A stretch of DNA of 6,946 nt from Microbacteriaceae bacterium (GCA_025464125.1 JAODLU010000085.1:1-6946), one strand, 5' to 3'; counted from the stretch's first letter, positions 1 through 6,408 are shown. Program-made: numbers and translations. Notes: a model not told the origin generated them from the letters alone.

Positions 1-580
1 GATCTTCGGCCACCGCGGCGAGGTCCGCCATGAATGGGGTGTCGACCGTTCCCGGGCGAACACAGTTCACCCGCACACCCTCCGACAGCAGGTCGACGGC
101 CATCGAGAGTGACATCGACGCGATGGCGCCTTTCGTTGCGGAATAGAGGGCCCGCTGGTGCACGCCGCTGACCGCAGTGCACGACGAGACGTTCACGATC
201 GCTGCGTGGTCTGAGTTGCGGAGGTAGGGAAGCGCCGCGCGGGTCGCCCGCACGTAGCCGAGCACGTTGATGTCGAACAGGTGGTGCCAGTCATCCTCCG
301 ACCCCTCTTCCACGCCGCCGACGAAACTGATTCCGGCGTTGTTCACGAGGATGTCGATGCCTCCGAGTGCGTGGGCCAGTTCATCCACCGCCTGGGTGGT
401 CTGCGATGCGGATGCGAGGTCGGCCTGCGCCCCCGAAACGCCCGCCGGCAGGGTGTCGATCCGAAGGTCGATGACACCGACCCTCGCACCCCGGTCGAGA
501 AGCTCGAGAGCTGTGGCTTTGCCGATCCCGGCGTTGCCGCCGGTGACGATCACCGAGAGACCCGCAAATTCAGCCGACAC
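1..580 (-). CDS. Short-chain dehydrogenase/reductase (SDR), C-terminus outside window
   Basis: Classical SDR oxidoreductase, predicted cytosolic and NAD(H)-dependent; 193 residues are visible and about 50-60 C-terminal residues should lie beyond position 1. Seen: Rossmann motif TGGNAGIG at residues 13-20, an Asp (D38) at the end of the second strand, which in this family favours NAD over NADP, NNAG at 80-83, and the catalytic set N105, S133, Y146 and K150 (YSATK). RPG followed by T at 175-178 is the usual cofactor-proximal stretch. The GTG start at 580 is chosen because GGAGG lies 6 bases upstream (587-591). The start lies inside the 3' end of the IclR gene, an 11-bp overlap suggesting coupled translation. 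As the last visible gene of the operon it probably oxidises or reduces an alcohol or ketone derived from the imported compound; the substrate is unknown. Family assignment is firm, specificity is not. Confidence 0.93.
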   Translation of the reverse strand, partial: MSAEFAGLSVIVTGGNAGIGKATALELLDRGARVGVIDLRIDTLPAGVSGAQADLASASQTTQAVDELAHALGGIDILVNNAGISFVGGVEEGSEDDWHHLFDINVLGYVRATRAALPYLRNSDHAAIVNVSSCTAVSGVHQRALYSATKGAIASMSLSMAVDLLSEGVRVNCVRPGTVDTPFMADLAAVAED

Positions 581-1364
581 TTTTTGCCTCCGGTGCGCCA
601 AGGGAGCGCGATAGTTCCTGGGTGGCGAGAATGATCGCCCGCGAGATCTCGTCGATGCTGCCGTGCGGCAGGCGTTCCCGCGGCGACGTCAGGATGAGGC
701 ATCCCACGACGCCGCGCCCAGAGAACACCGGTGCCGCTATCCCCCGTGCGCCCGGCAGTTTCTCGCTATCGCTGGTTGCCCATCCTGCTGCCCTGATCTC
801 GGCGAGTTCCTCGTTCAGCTTCGCCAGTGTCGGTGGCTCCGTGCCCGTCGCGGGCGATGGTCCGGCTGCCTTCAGCACTCGCTCTACAGTTTCGGATGGC
901 AGCTGCGCGAGGATCACTTTTCCTGAGGAGCCCCAGAGCAGCGAGAGCGGCTCATCCATCTGGATCCGATATTGCAGTGCCTGGTGGCCATCTGCCCGTG
1001 CCGCGAATGACATGGCGTCTTTGGATTTGAGGTAGGTGGCGAAGAGCACGGTTTCGTTGAAACGCTGGGCGAGTTCTTCGATGTACGGGCGCACGAGGCG
1101 GGGAAGCGGCGTCGACTCAACTACCCGCGAAGCGATGCGGTAAAAGTTCGGACCAACGAGATATCCCCGCGTTTCGGGGTTCGATTCGACGATGTCTTCT
1201 TCGCGCAGCAGTCCGAGCAGCCGGTGGACGGTTGAGGGTGCAAGCTGGACCCGTTCGGCGAGCTGGTTCACGCTTATCTCGCCACCGTGGTCGGCGAGGG
1301 TCGCCAGGATCCTGATGACCCGGGCCACTGTGCCCGCACCGTTTTCATCGTCCTTAACTGCCAT
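570..1364 (-). CDS. IclR-family transcriptional regulator
   Basis: DNA-binding regulator of 264 residues, normal for IclR proteins. An N-terminal winged helix-turn-helix spans about residues 13-70, with the probable recognition helix LAPSTVHRLLGLL at 41-53. The IclR effector-binding domain follows at about 85-255; it includes WGSSGKVILA (144-153) and the conserved GW..SDSEKLPGARGIAAPV stretch (194-212) that helps form the ligand pocket in this family. The ATG at 1364 has AAGGA about 11 bases upstream. The gene starts 14 bp after the FmdB-like gene stops and overlaps the dehydrogenase gene by 11 bp, so it sits inside the operon rather than beside it. By analogy with other IclR regulators of catabolic operons it probably senses the substrate or an intermediate and acts on the palindromes at 6364-6400. 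That link and the direction of control are inference. Confidence 0.95.
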   Translation of the reverse strand: MAVKDDENGAGTVARVIRILATLADHGGEISVNQLAERVQLAPSTVHRLLGLLREEDIVESNPETRGYLVGPNFYRIASRVVESTPLPRLVRPYIEELAQRFNETVLFATYLKSKDAMSFAARADGHQALQYRIQMDEPLSLLWGSSGKVILAQLPSETVERVLKAAGPSPATGTEPPTLAKLNEELAEIRAAGWATSDSEKLPGARGIAAPVFSGRGVVGCLILTSPRERLPHGSIDEISRAIILATQELSRSLGAPEAKSVG

Positions 1365-1378
1365 GCGCGTTGGGTTCC

Positions 1379-1759
1379 TTACCGTTTTGTCTGGGGTTCA
1401 GGGGTGGCAACAGTTGCCGGCCTGGCATAAACGACACCGCGAGGGCCTTCGTGGCTCGCGACAGGCAGCAGTTCGGGCGCTCCATTCGGGTTCTTACTTT
1501 CGAATCGCGACACCTTCTCTTCGATGCGCTGGAAATGCGCAACACCCTCCCGCGTGCCGCCAACCCCGCGCAGGGAACTGGGCAGATCGCGACGAGCAGG
1601 AAGTGAAGAAGGCTTAGAGCCCGCAAATGACACTTTAACTATCGTGCGCGTGGCGACGGCGCCGCAATCGCACTGTGTCGTGCGCTCTGCCGCGGTGATC
1701 GCCTGCCATGACTCGAACACCTGCGCGCAGGTTGCGCACCGAAAGTCGTAGAGGGGCAT
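1379..1759 (-). CDS. Small FmdB-like zinc-ribbon protein
   Basis: A 126-residue protein that opens like the FmdB/CxxC_CxxC_SSSS putative regulatory family: MPLYDFRC with C8 and C11, then a second metal-ligand pair. That second pair is C30 and C32 (CDCG), a CxC rather than the family's usual CxxC. After about residue 48 the protein is rich in Ser, Pro, Arg and Gly without a recognisable domain, with a short charged stretch at about 76-90. Its ATG shares one base with the upstream gene's stop (TGATG), so translation is probably coupled. FmdB was named for a proposed role in formamidase regulation; family members are small zinc ribbons whose function is largely unproven. Here it could be a regulator, a metal-handling factor or an accessory protein for the neighbouring metallo-hydrolase. 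No function can be assigned with confidence. Confidence 0.85.
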   Translation of the reverse strand: MPLYDFRCATCAQVFESWQAITAAERTTQCDCGAVATRTIVKVSFAGSKPSSLPARRDLPSSLRGVGGTREGVAHFQRIEEKVSRFESKNPNGAPELLPVASHEGPRGVVYARPATVATPEPQTKR

Positions 1760-2565
1760 CAGGAATAGAAGCTTCCTGGAGCCGTGCGCAGGGTAGCCAT
1801 CTGCTTGGAGTCATGACCGAACACCATCATGGCGCCGGTCTTCTCCTGGAGTGCCAGCAGCTTGTCGACCGACGAAAGCCAAGCCTGGTTGTCCCAGACG
1901 ACTGCGCCCCAGTGCCTCTGCTCTAGCGTCTCTTCGAGGTAGACGGCGTCTGATGTGAAGATGATCGGGCCATCGTTTGGCAGGTCCACGAGAAGCGACA
2001 TCATGCCCCAGGTGTGGCCGGGCGTCTCGATCAGCTTGACGCCCGGGATGATCTCGATGTCGCCGGAGACCGTATGGAAGTCGAGATTCTCGTAGTCGGC
2101 CTTGATGTGCCCGCCCGAGAAGAATCCTTCGAAGGCGCGGGCTTCGCGCCACTCGGTCTCGTGCACGAGCAACTCGGTGTGACCGTTGTCGAAGAGCTTC
2201 GCGTCGCCGGCGTGATCCATGTGCAGGTGGCTCAAAATCACCTGGTCGATGTCGCTGGTCTCGTATCCGAGCTGGCGCAGTCGAGAGTCCAGGTACTGCT
2301 CCTCTGTCACCTGGTCGTAGGGAATGATGTCGGCAAGTCCCGTGCCAGCCCACTCCGTCTCCCAGTTGCGGTTGACCGTGCTGTCCCAGAGGATCGTGCC
2401 GCCCGGATGCTCGATCAGCACGGCGTGCGACGCAATGCTGGCCCAGGTGGATGCACGGTTGTGGTCATGCCGTGTGGCTCGGTACTTGGGCGAGCCGATC
2501 ATCTGCTCGATGTCGGAGCCCATCGCTCCGCACTCGAGAATGTGCACCTTCAGGTCGTTTGTCAT
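1759..2565 (-). CDS. Metallo-beta-lactamase-fold hydrolase, AHL-lactonase/4-pyridoxolactonase-like
   Basis: Predicted cytosolic dinuclear-metal hydrolase of 268 residues, probably opening a lactone ring. The full ligand set is visible: HLHMDH at residues 113-118 (H113, H115, D117, H118), H184 in TPGHTWG, D206 in SDAVYL and H251 in FGHD. Y209, three residues after the bridging Asp, matches the spacing of the catalytic Tyr of the N-acyl-homoserine lactonase AiiA. The C-terminal pattern (GHD, then TxRT, then FY) resembles 4-pyridoxolactonase as I remember it. No signal peptide is seen. AGGGAG lies just before the ATG, and only 8 bp separate the gene from the permease stop. Encoded directly behind an importer, it most likely acts on the imported compound or its first oxidation product. 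Quorum-signal degradation is possible but not shown; another ester or thioester is an alternative substrate. Confidence 0.9.
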   Translation of the reverse strand: MTNDLKVHILECGAMGSDIEQMIGSPKYRATRHDHNRASTWASIASHAVLIEHPGGTILWDSTVNRNWETEWAGTGLADIIPYDQVTEEQYLDSRLRQLGYETSDIDQVILSHLHMDHAGDAKLFDNGHTELLVHETEWREARAFEGFFSGGHIKADYENLDFHTVSGDIEIIPGVKLIETPGHTWGMMSLLVDLPNDGPIIFTSDAVYLEETLEQRHWGAVVWDNQAWLSSVDKLLALQEKTGAMMVFGHDSKQMATLRTAPGSFYS

Positions 2566-2573
2566 TCTTCTCC

Positions 2574-3629
2574 CTATGCCATGTCTTTGCGCAGGCGACG
2601 GCTGGCTGCCACCGCGATGAGCAGTACAAGACCGTTGAAAACGGGCTCAATGAAGTAAGGCACGCCAATCGCCTGCAGGCCGGTAACGCCGATGGCGATC
2701 GCGAAAACGGCGAGCACCGTTCCGAACACGTTGAAGCTTCCTGCCTTGAAACTCGTGGCGCCGAGGAACACTGCTGCGAACGCGGGAAGCAGGTATGCGG
2801 GCCCGACCGACGGGTTGCCGCTGCCGAGCACTGCGGATGCCACGACGCCGGCGATTCCGCAGATGAATCCGCTGATCGTGAAAGCCGAGACGCTGAGCGC
2901 GCGAACGTTGAGGCCCGAGAGCCTCGCCGCCTCGCGCGAGCCGCCGATCGCGTAGAGGAACCTGCCGAACGGGGTGTGGTCGAGCACGAACCATGCCACC
3001 AGAAGCAGCACGACGAAGAGGATCACGGCGAACGGGATGCCGAAGACGTCACTGCTGCCGAAGGCTGGCAGTGCAGCGGGGATGTCTTTGTAGATGACCT
3101 GCCCCTGCGTGTACCAGGTGGCAAGGCCGCCCAGCACAAGCCCGGTCGATAGCGTCGCGATGAATGCGTTGATGCGCACGACATTCACGAGGATGCCGTT
3201 GATCACGCCGACGAGCGTGCAGGCAACGAGAGTGATGACGATCGACAACCAGAGCGGCAGTCCCTGCAGCGAGGGAAGGCCAGCAGACAGGATGCCCCCG
3301 AGGGCCACGTTTCCGCCGACACTCAGGTCGAAGTCACCCGAGACGAGCACGAAAAGCTCGGCGATCGCGACGATCACCAGGATCGACTGGGTGAGCGCGA
3401 TTGCGCGGGCGTTCTGCAGCGTGGCGAAATTCTCCGGCTGCAGGAACGAGAAGACGAGGATGCCGGCAACGACGATGGCCGGCAGCGCGTACTGGCTCAG
3501 CCTTCGCTTCTTCGGCTTCGCGATGCTGCTGCCGGTGCTCGGGATGGGCGTGCCCACCTGGTCAGTTTCGACAGTGACGTTGTCAGGCATGGGAGGTGAG
3601 ACTTTCTGTTCGGTCGATTTGCTGGTCAT
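2574..3629 (-). CDS. CUT2-type ABC transporter permease (RbsC-like)
   Basis: Membrane subunit of a ribose/galactose-type ABC importer, 351 residues. A hydrophilic, presumably cytosolic leader of about 45 residues ends in basic KPKKRR (39-43), followed by about eight to ten hydrophobic segments, roughly at 46-63, 77-97, 127-150, 155-172, 198-216, 245-268, 276-293, 300-318 and 328-344. Family hallmarks are SGDFDLSVGG (97-106), INAFIATLSTG (153-163) and the cytosolic coupling-region motif YAIGGSREAARLSGL (226-240). Only one permease gene is present, so it should form a homodimer with the ATPase below it. Its ATG overlaps the ATPase stop as ATGA, and no convincing ribosome binding site precedes it, consistent with termination-reinitiation. 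M14 is an alternative start but also lacks a Shine-Dalgarno sequence. The transported substrate cannot be inferred. Confidence 0.95.
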   Translation of the reverse strand: MTSKSTEQKVSPPMPDNVTVETDQVGTPIPSTGSSIAKPKKRRLSQYALPAIVVAGILVFSFLQPENFATLQNARAIALTQSILVIVAIAELFVLVSGDFDLSVGGNVALGGILSAGLPSLQGLPLWLSIVITLVACTLVGVINGILVNVVRINAFIATLSTGLVLGGLATWYTQGQVIYKDIPAALPAFGSSDVFGIPFAVILFVVLLLVAWFVLDHTPFGRFLYAIGGSREAARLSGLNVRALSVSAFTISGFICGIAGVVASAVLGSGNPSVGPAYLLPAFAAVFLGATSFKAGSFNVFGTVLAVFAIAIGVTGLQAIGVPYFIEPVFNGLVLLIAVAASRRLRKDMA

Positions 3630-5068
3630 GAGAGTGCGCTCGTTCCAGAAACGACGAGCCCGTTTTCGATGTGGAGCACCCTGTCGGCGATGGCGAAGAC
3701 TTCTGCTTCGTCGCTGTCGCTGACCAGGATGCTGACGCCGGCCGCGGCGGCCTGGCGAATGTGATGGCGGATCTGCAGGCGTGCGCCTGGGTCAACGCCC
3801 TGGGTCGGATTCTCGAGGATGAGAATCACGGGCCGCTGCTCCAGTGAACGGGCAAGCACAACCTTCTGCTGGTTTCCGCCAGACAGCATGCCGAGCTTGC
3901 GGTCGGGGTCGCGCGGCCTGATATCCAGCAGCTCCATCGTCTCTGCGACTGCAGCTTTCAGGCGGGATTTGGAGAGCGGCGCCAGGATGAACGACCGGCG
4001 CATTGCTGCGATCGAGAGGTTCTCTGCCACCGTCAGGTCGGCGATGATGCCCTCTTTGCGACGGTCGCTCGGCACGAGGTAGATGCCGCGACGGATGCTG
4101 TCTTTGATGGAGAGGGCACGAAGGGGCACGCCGTCGACGCGCAGCTCGCCGCTGTAGTCGAGGAGGCCGGCAAGAGCGCGGCAGACGTCGCCGCCGCCGG
4201 AATCGAGGGGGCCGGCAAGGCCCACGATTTCGCCCTTGTGAAGCGAGAAGCTCACGCCATCGAGCAGGCTCGTGGTCAGTGCGTCTACCTCGAGCACGAC
4301 GGCCTCTGACAGTGAGGCCACGTTGGCGTCGTGGTTCTGCAGCTGCCCGCTCATCAGGGTGAGCAGCTTGTCGGCGTCGAGGTCGGCGGTGTTGTCGATG
4401 GAGTGGGCGACGGCGCCAGCCTTCAGGATGACCACCCTGTCAGCGATCTCGACGATCTCGTCGAGATGATGCGAAACGTAGAGCACCGCGATTCCCTGTG
4501 CTGCGAGCCTGCGAACCGTGGCCAGCACCTCGAAGCGCTGGCCGGAGGGAAGTGCGGCGGTCGGCTCGTCGAGAATGACGAGTCGCACTGCGTCGTCGGC
4601 GCTGGCAAGCGCGCGGGCGATGGCGACTGTCGTCTTCTGGGCGACGCTCAGGTCGTCGATCTTCTGGGTCGGCTCGACATCGACTCCAGCGGCGGCAAGC
4701 AACTCCGCGACGCGGCGATTGTGGCGCCTCCACGCGATGCGGCCGAAGATGCCACGTGAAAAACCGATGCCGATACCGAAGTTCTCGGCGACGGTGAGGC
4801 CCGGGATGAGGCCGACGTCCTGGTGCACAACTACGCACGACCGGGCGTCGGCCCCGTTCATCCAGTTCAGCTGGTCACGGCCATCGGGGGTGTAGACCCC
4901 TGTCAGGCACTTGATCAGCGTGGACTTTCCCGAACCGTTTTCTCCGATAAGGGCCGTCACAACGCCTTCGCTCAGCAACAGGTCTACGCCGTCGAGTGCG
5001 CGCTGGTCTCCGAAAACTTTGACCAGGCCTTCGACGGAAACTACCGTCCTGGCCTTCTCCTGGTGCAT
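3626..5068 (-). CDS. CUT2-type ABC transporter ATPase with two nucleotide-binding domains (RbsA/MglA-like)
   Basis: Energy-coupling subunit of the importer, 480 residues, slightly short for a family of about 500. Domain 1 has Walker A GENGSGKST (42-50), Q-loop Q83, signature LSVAQ (140-144), Walker B LVILDE (163-168) and switch His H200. The stretch between Walker A and the Q-loop is shorter than in typical RbsA. Domain 2 starts at about 258. Its P-loop region (GLAGPLDSGGGD, 283-294) lacks the lysine, which is common in this family. The signature LSGGNQQ (395-401) is intact, but Walker B reads LILEN (416-420) where relatives have LILDE, and the switch position holds S450. ATP hydrolysis should therefore occur mainly at one composite site. 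The ATG at 5068 gives the first clear start, but a strong AAAGGAG lies 17 bases away, so the true start may be upstream. The 3' end overlaps the permease gene by 4 bp. Confidence 0.94.
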   Translation of the reverse strand: MHQEKARTVVSVEGLVKVFGDQRALDGVDLLLSEGVVTALIGENGSGKSTLIKCLTGVYTPDGRDQLNWMNGADARSCVVVHQDVGLIPGLTVAENFGIGIGFSRGIFGRIAWRRHNRRVAELLAAAGVDVEPTQKIDDLSVAQKTTVAIARALASADDAVRLVILDEPTAALPSGQRFEVLATVRRLAAQGIAVLYVSHHLDEIVEIADRVVILKAGAVAHSIDNTADLDADKLLTLMSGQLQNHDANVASLSEAVVLEVDALTTSLLDGVSFSLHKGEIVGLAGPLDSGGGDVCRALAGLLDYSGELRVDGVPLRALSIKDSIRRGIYLVPSDRRKEGIIADLTVAENLSIAAMRRSFILAPLSKSRLKAAVAETMELLDIRPRDPDRKLGMLSGGNQQKVVLARSLEQRPVILILENPTQGVDPGARLQIRHHIRQAAAAGVSILVSDSDEAEVFAIADRVLHIENGLVVSGTSALS

Positions 5069-5085
5069 GAGCTGAGCGATGATGA

Positions 5086-5092
5086 CTCCTTT
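5086..5092 (-). promoter_or_regulatory. Strong but oddly placed ribosome binding site before the ATPase gene
   Basis: The minus strand reads AAAGGAG here, the best Shine-Dalgarno match in the 51-bp gap after the binding-protein gene. It is 17 bases from the ATG at 5068, too far for usual initiation. No ATG, GTG or TTG occurs in frame between them. Two in-frame ATC codons start at 5083 and 5080; the latter is 5 bases from the site. Initiation at ATC would add four residues before the annotated Met, but ATC starts are very rare, so the ATG remains the default. Confidence 0.5.
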
Positions 5093-5119
5093 GTCGGTGT
5101 GTGTCTTGCTACAGCCGGA

Positions 5120-6313
5120 TTAGAGGTCCGAGGCTGGAGCGGGGTTGCTGGGGGTTACGCCCCACACTGACCAGTAGTGCTTGCGGATGTCCTGGTCGCC
5201 CCACCAGCTACCGGTGGCCGGAACGTTCTCTTTGGTCAGCAGCTTGTTCGCGATGCCCTGGTCTTCTCCACTGAGAGCCGGCTGGCCCTGCAGCAGGCGG
5301 TTCAGGTTGTCGACCATTGCGTAACCGATCGCAAGGGTGGAAAGACCAACGGTTGCCTTCTCGTATCCGCCTTCGCGGATCTTCTGGAGGTTCGGGGTGT
5401 TTCCGTCGAAGCCGACCGCGATGCTGCCGTTCTTGGTAAGACCGGCCTGCTGCGCGCCCTGGATCATGAAGTCGAGCCCTGAGTCGAATCCGGCCCACAG
5501 CACGTTGAACTTCGGGTTGGACTGCAGCGTCTGGGCAGCGAGGCCCGGGAGCTTCGTCGTGATGTCTGCGGCGAGGAAGTTGGTGGTGTTCAGCGTCTTG
5601 CAGTCGCCTCCTGCAGCCTGGCAGTCGGAGATGAACTTCTTCCAGCCGTCCTGGCGGGCGACGACGTAGCCGAACTCGTTGTCCATCAGCTGCACGTCAT
5701 GCAGCTTCTTGCCCTGCATCGTGTACGCCTCAGCCGCGAGCGCGTAGCCGTTGTCAGAGCCTGACTTCAGCGACGGGACGAGGGAGTCGTAGATGCCCTT
5801 TTCGCCATCGGTGTTCGCGGCGACCGCGGCCACCACCTTGATGCCTGCAGTCTTTGCCTGCTTGATGCTGTTGGCGATGACCGCCGCGTCGATCGAGGAG
5901 ATCGCGATTGCGTCTGCCTTGATCGCGATGGCCTGCTGCACCGCAGCGTTCATCTTCGTCGGGTCGCCCTCTGGGTTGATGAAGGTGACCTGCCAGCCGA
6001 GCGCCTTCGCGGCATCCTGTGCAGCGAGAGCAACGCGGTAGCCGCCTTCGGTCGCAGCGCCTGCCGGGGGGATGATCACGATCTTCTTGCCGGTAGCGCC
6101 CTTAGGCCCGGTTGTTGGCGGCAACTGCGTCTGGGTCTTGGATGCTCCGGAGATGATTGCGGGAAGGCTTGCGTTGAACGTCTTGAGCGTCGCCGCGTTG
6201 CCGCTGGTGCCAGCGCTCGGCGCCGAGCCAGTGCTGCAGGCGGTGAGAACCAGCGCGCCAGCGAGCAGGGTTACGGCGAATGCCGACCTCCTGGCGTGTG
6301 ACTTCGTTGTCAT
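5120..6313 (-). CDS. Sugar-type ABC transporter substrate-binding lipoprotein (periplasmic binding protein type 1)
   Basis: Extracellular lipid-anchored receptor of the importer, 397 residues. The signal peptide has basic residues (K4, R8, R9), a hydrophobic core at about 11-23 and a lipobox LTAC with lipidated C26. A Ser/Thr/Pro/Gly-rich linker runs to about 75. Two alpha/beta lobes of the Peripla_BP_4 (RbsB-like) type follow, beginning KKIVIIPP (76-83), with DAIAISSIDA (134-143), GIKVVAA (157-163), NVLWAGFDSG (270-279) and IAVGFDGN (298-305). C231 and C238 could form a disulfide. The C-terminus is aromatic-rich (W370, W371, Y380, W381, W384). The ATG at 6313 is chosen over a TTG at 6349 because GAAAGG lies 7 bases upstream (6321-6326) and because the signal peptide then has normal length. 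It is the first gene of the putative operon, usual for the most abundant transporter component. The ligand is unknown. Confidence 0.95.
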   Translation of the reverse strand: MTTKSHARRSAFAVTLLAGALVLTACSTGSAPSAGTSGNAATLKTFNASLPAIISGASKTQTQLPPTTGPKGATGKKIVIIPPAGAATEGGYRVALAAQDAAKALGWQVTFINPEGDPTKMNAAVQQAIAIKADAIAISSIDAAVIANSIKQAKTAGIKVVAAVAANTDGEKGIYDSLVPSLKSGSDNGYALAAEAYTMQGKKLHDVQLMDNEFGYVVARQDGWKKFISDCQAAGGDCKTLNTTNFLAADITTKLPGLAAQTLQSNPKFNVLWAGFDSGLDFMIQGAQQAGLTKNGSIAVGFDGNTPNLQKIREGGYEKATVGLSTLAIGYAMVDNLNRLLQGQPALSGEDQGIANKLLTKENVPATGSWWGDQDIRKHYWSVWGVTPSNPAPASDL

Positions 6314-6320
6314 TGTTGAA

Positions 6321-6326
6321 CCTTTC
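6321..6326 (-). promoter_or_regulatory. Ribosome binding site of the substrate-binding protein gene
   Basis: The minus strand reads GAAAGG, 7 bases before the ATG at 6313. This spacing decides the start in favour of the ATG over the upstream in-frame TTG at 6349. Confidence 0.75.
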
Positions 6327-6349
6327 AATTTGTGGGTGCCACTGTGCAA

Positions 6350-6358
6350 ACCATAGCA
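6350..6358 (-). promoter_or_regulatory. Candidate extended -10 promoter of the transporter operon
   Basis: The minus strand reads TGCTATGGT, fitting an extended -10 (TG-N-TATnnT, with 4 of 6 matches to TATAAT). Transcription would start near 6343, leaving a leader of about 30 bases before the ATG at 6313. No good -35 is visible at the expected distance. The region 17-18 bp upstream falls within the palindrome at 6364-6380, which fits a promoter under operator control. Assigned by eye only. Confidence 0.4.
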
Positions 6359-6363
6359 AGGCG

Positions 6364-6380
6364 ATTCCGTTCAGCGGAAT
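6364..6380. promoter_or_regulatory. Perfect 17-bp palindrome, probable regulator operator (proximal)
   Basis: The plus strand reads ATTCCGTTCAGCGGAAT: two perfect 6-bp arms, ATTCCG and CGGAAT, around a 5-bp spacer. It lies in the only sizeable intergenic region of the window, directly upstream of the candidate -10, and would cover the -35 region. Size and TTCC/GGAA-type arms resemble operators of IclR-family proteins, and an IclR gene is in the operon. That the local regulator binds here is inference. Confidence 0.6.
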
Positions 6381-6383
6381 GTG

Positions 6384-6400
6384 ATTCTGCCCATAGGAAT
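6384..6400. promoter_or_regulatory. Imperfect 17-bp palindrome, probable second operator (distal)
   Basis: The plus strand reads ATTCTGCCCATAGGAAT: outer arms ATTC and GAAT of the same 17-bp frame as the neighbouring perfect palindrome, with inner arm positions diverged. It begins 3 bp after that palindrome, and the two centres (6372 and 6392) are 20 bp apart, about two helical turns. A further GAAT follows at 6401-6404. This fits cooperative binding of two dimers on one DNA face. Confidence 0.45.
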
Positions 6401-6408
6401 GAATGTAG

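Noticed and set aside
267..1617. Plus-strand open frames opposite the dehydrogenase, IclR and FmdB-like genes
   Set aside because: They lack motifs and lie opposite well-supported genes. They are Arg/Ser/Ala-rich shadow translations.
2014..3723. Long plus-strand open frames (2014-2658, 2451-3152, 3094-3723)
   Set aside because: They lie antisense to the hydrolase, permease and the 3' end of the ATPase gene, which all have clear family motifs. Their products have skewed composition and no recognisable domain, as expected for mirror frames in GC-rich DNA.
5069..5119. Possible attenuator or stem-loop between the binding-protein and ATPase genes
   Set aside because: Such elements often follow the binding-protein gene in importer operons, but no convincing inverted repeat is visible in these 51 bases.
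6314..6349. Longer substrate-binding protein starting at TTG 6349
   Set aside because: It would put 12 extra residues before a complete lipoprotein signal peptide and would start close to the predicted transcription start. The ATG at 6313 has a well-spaced GAAAGG.
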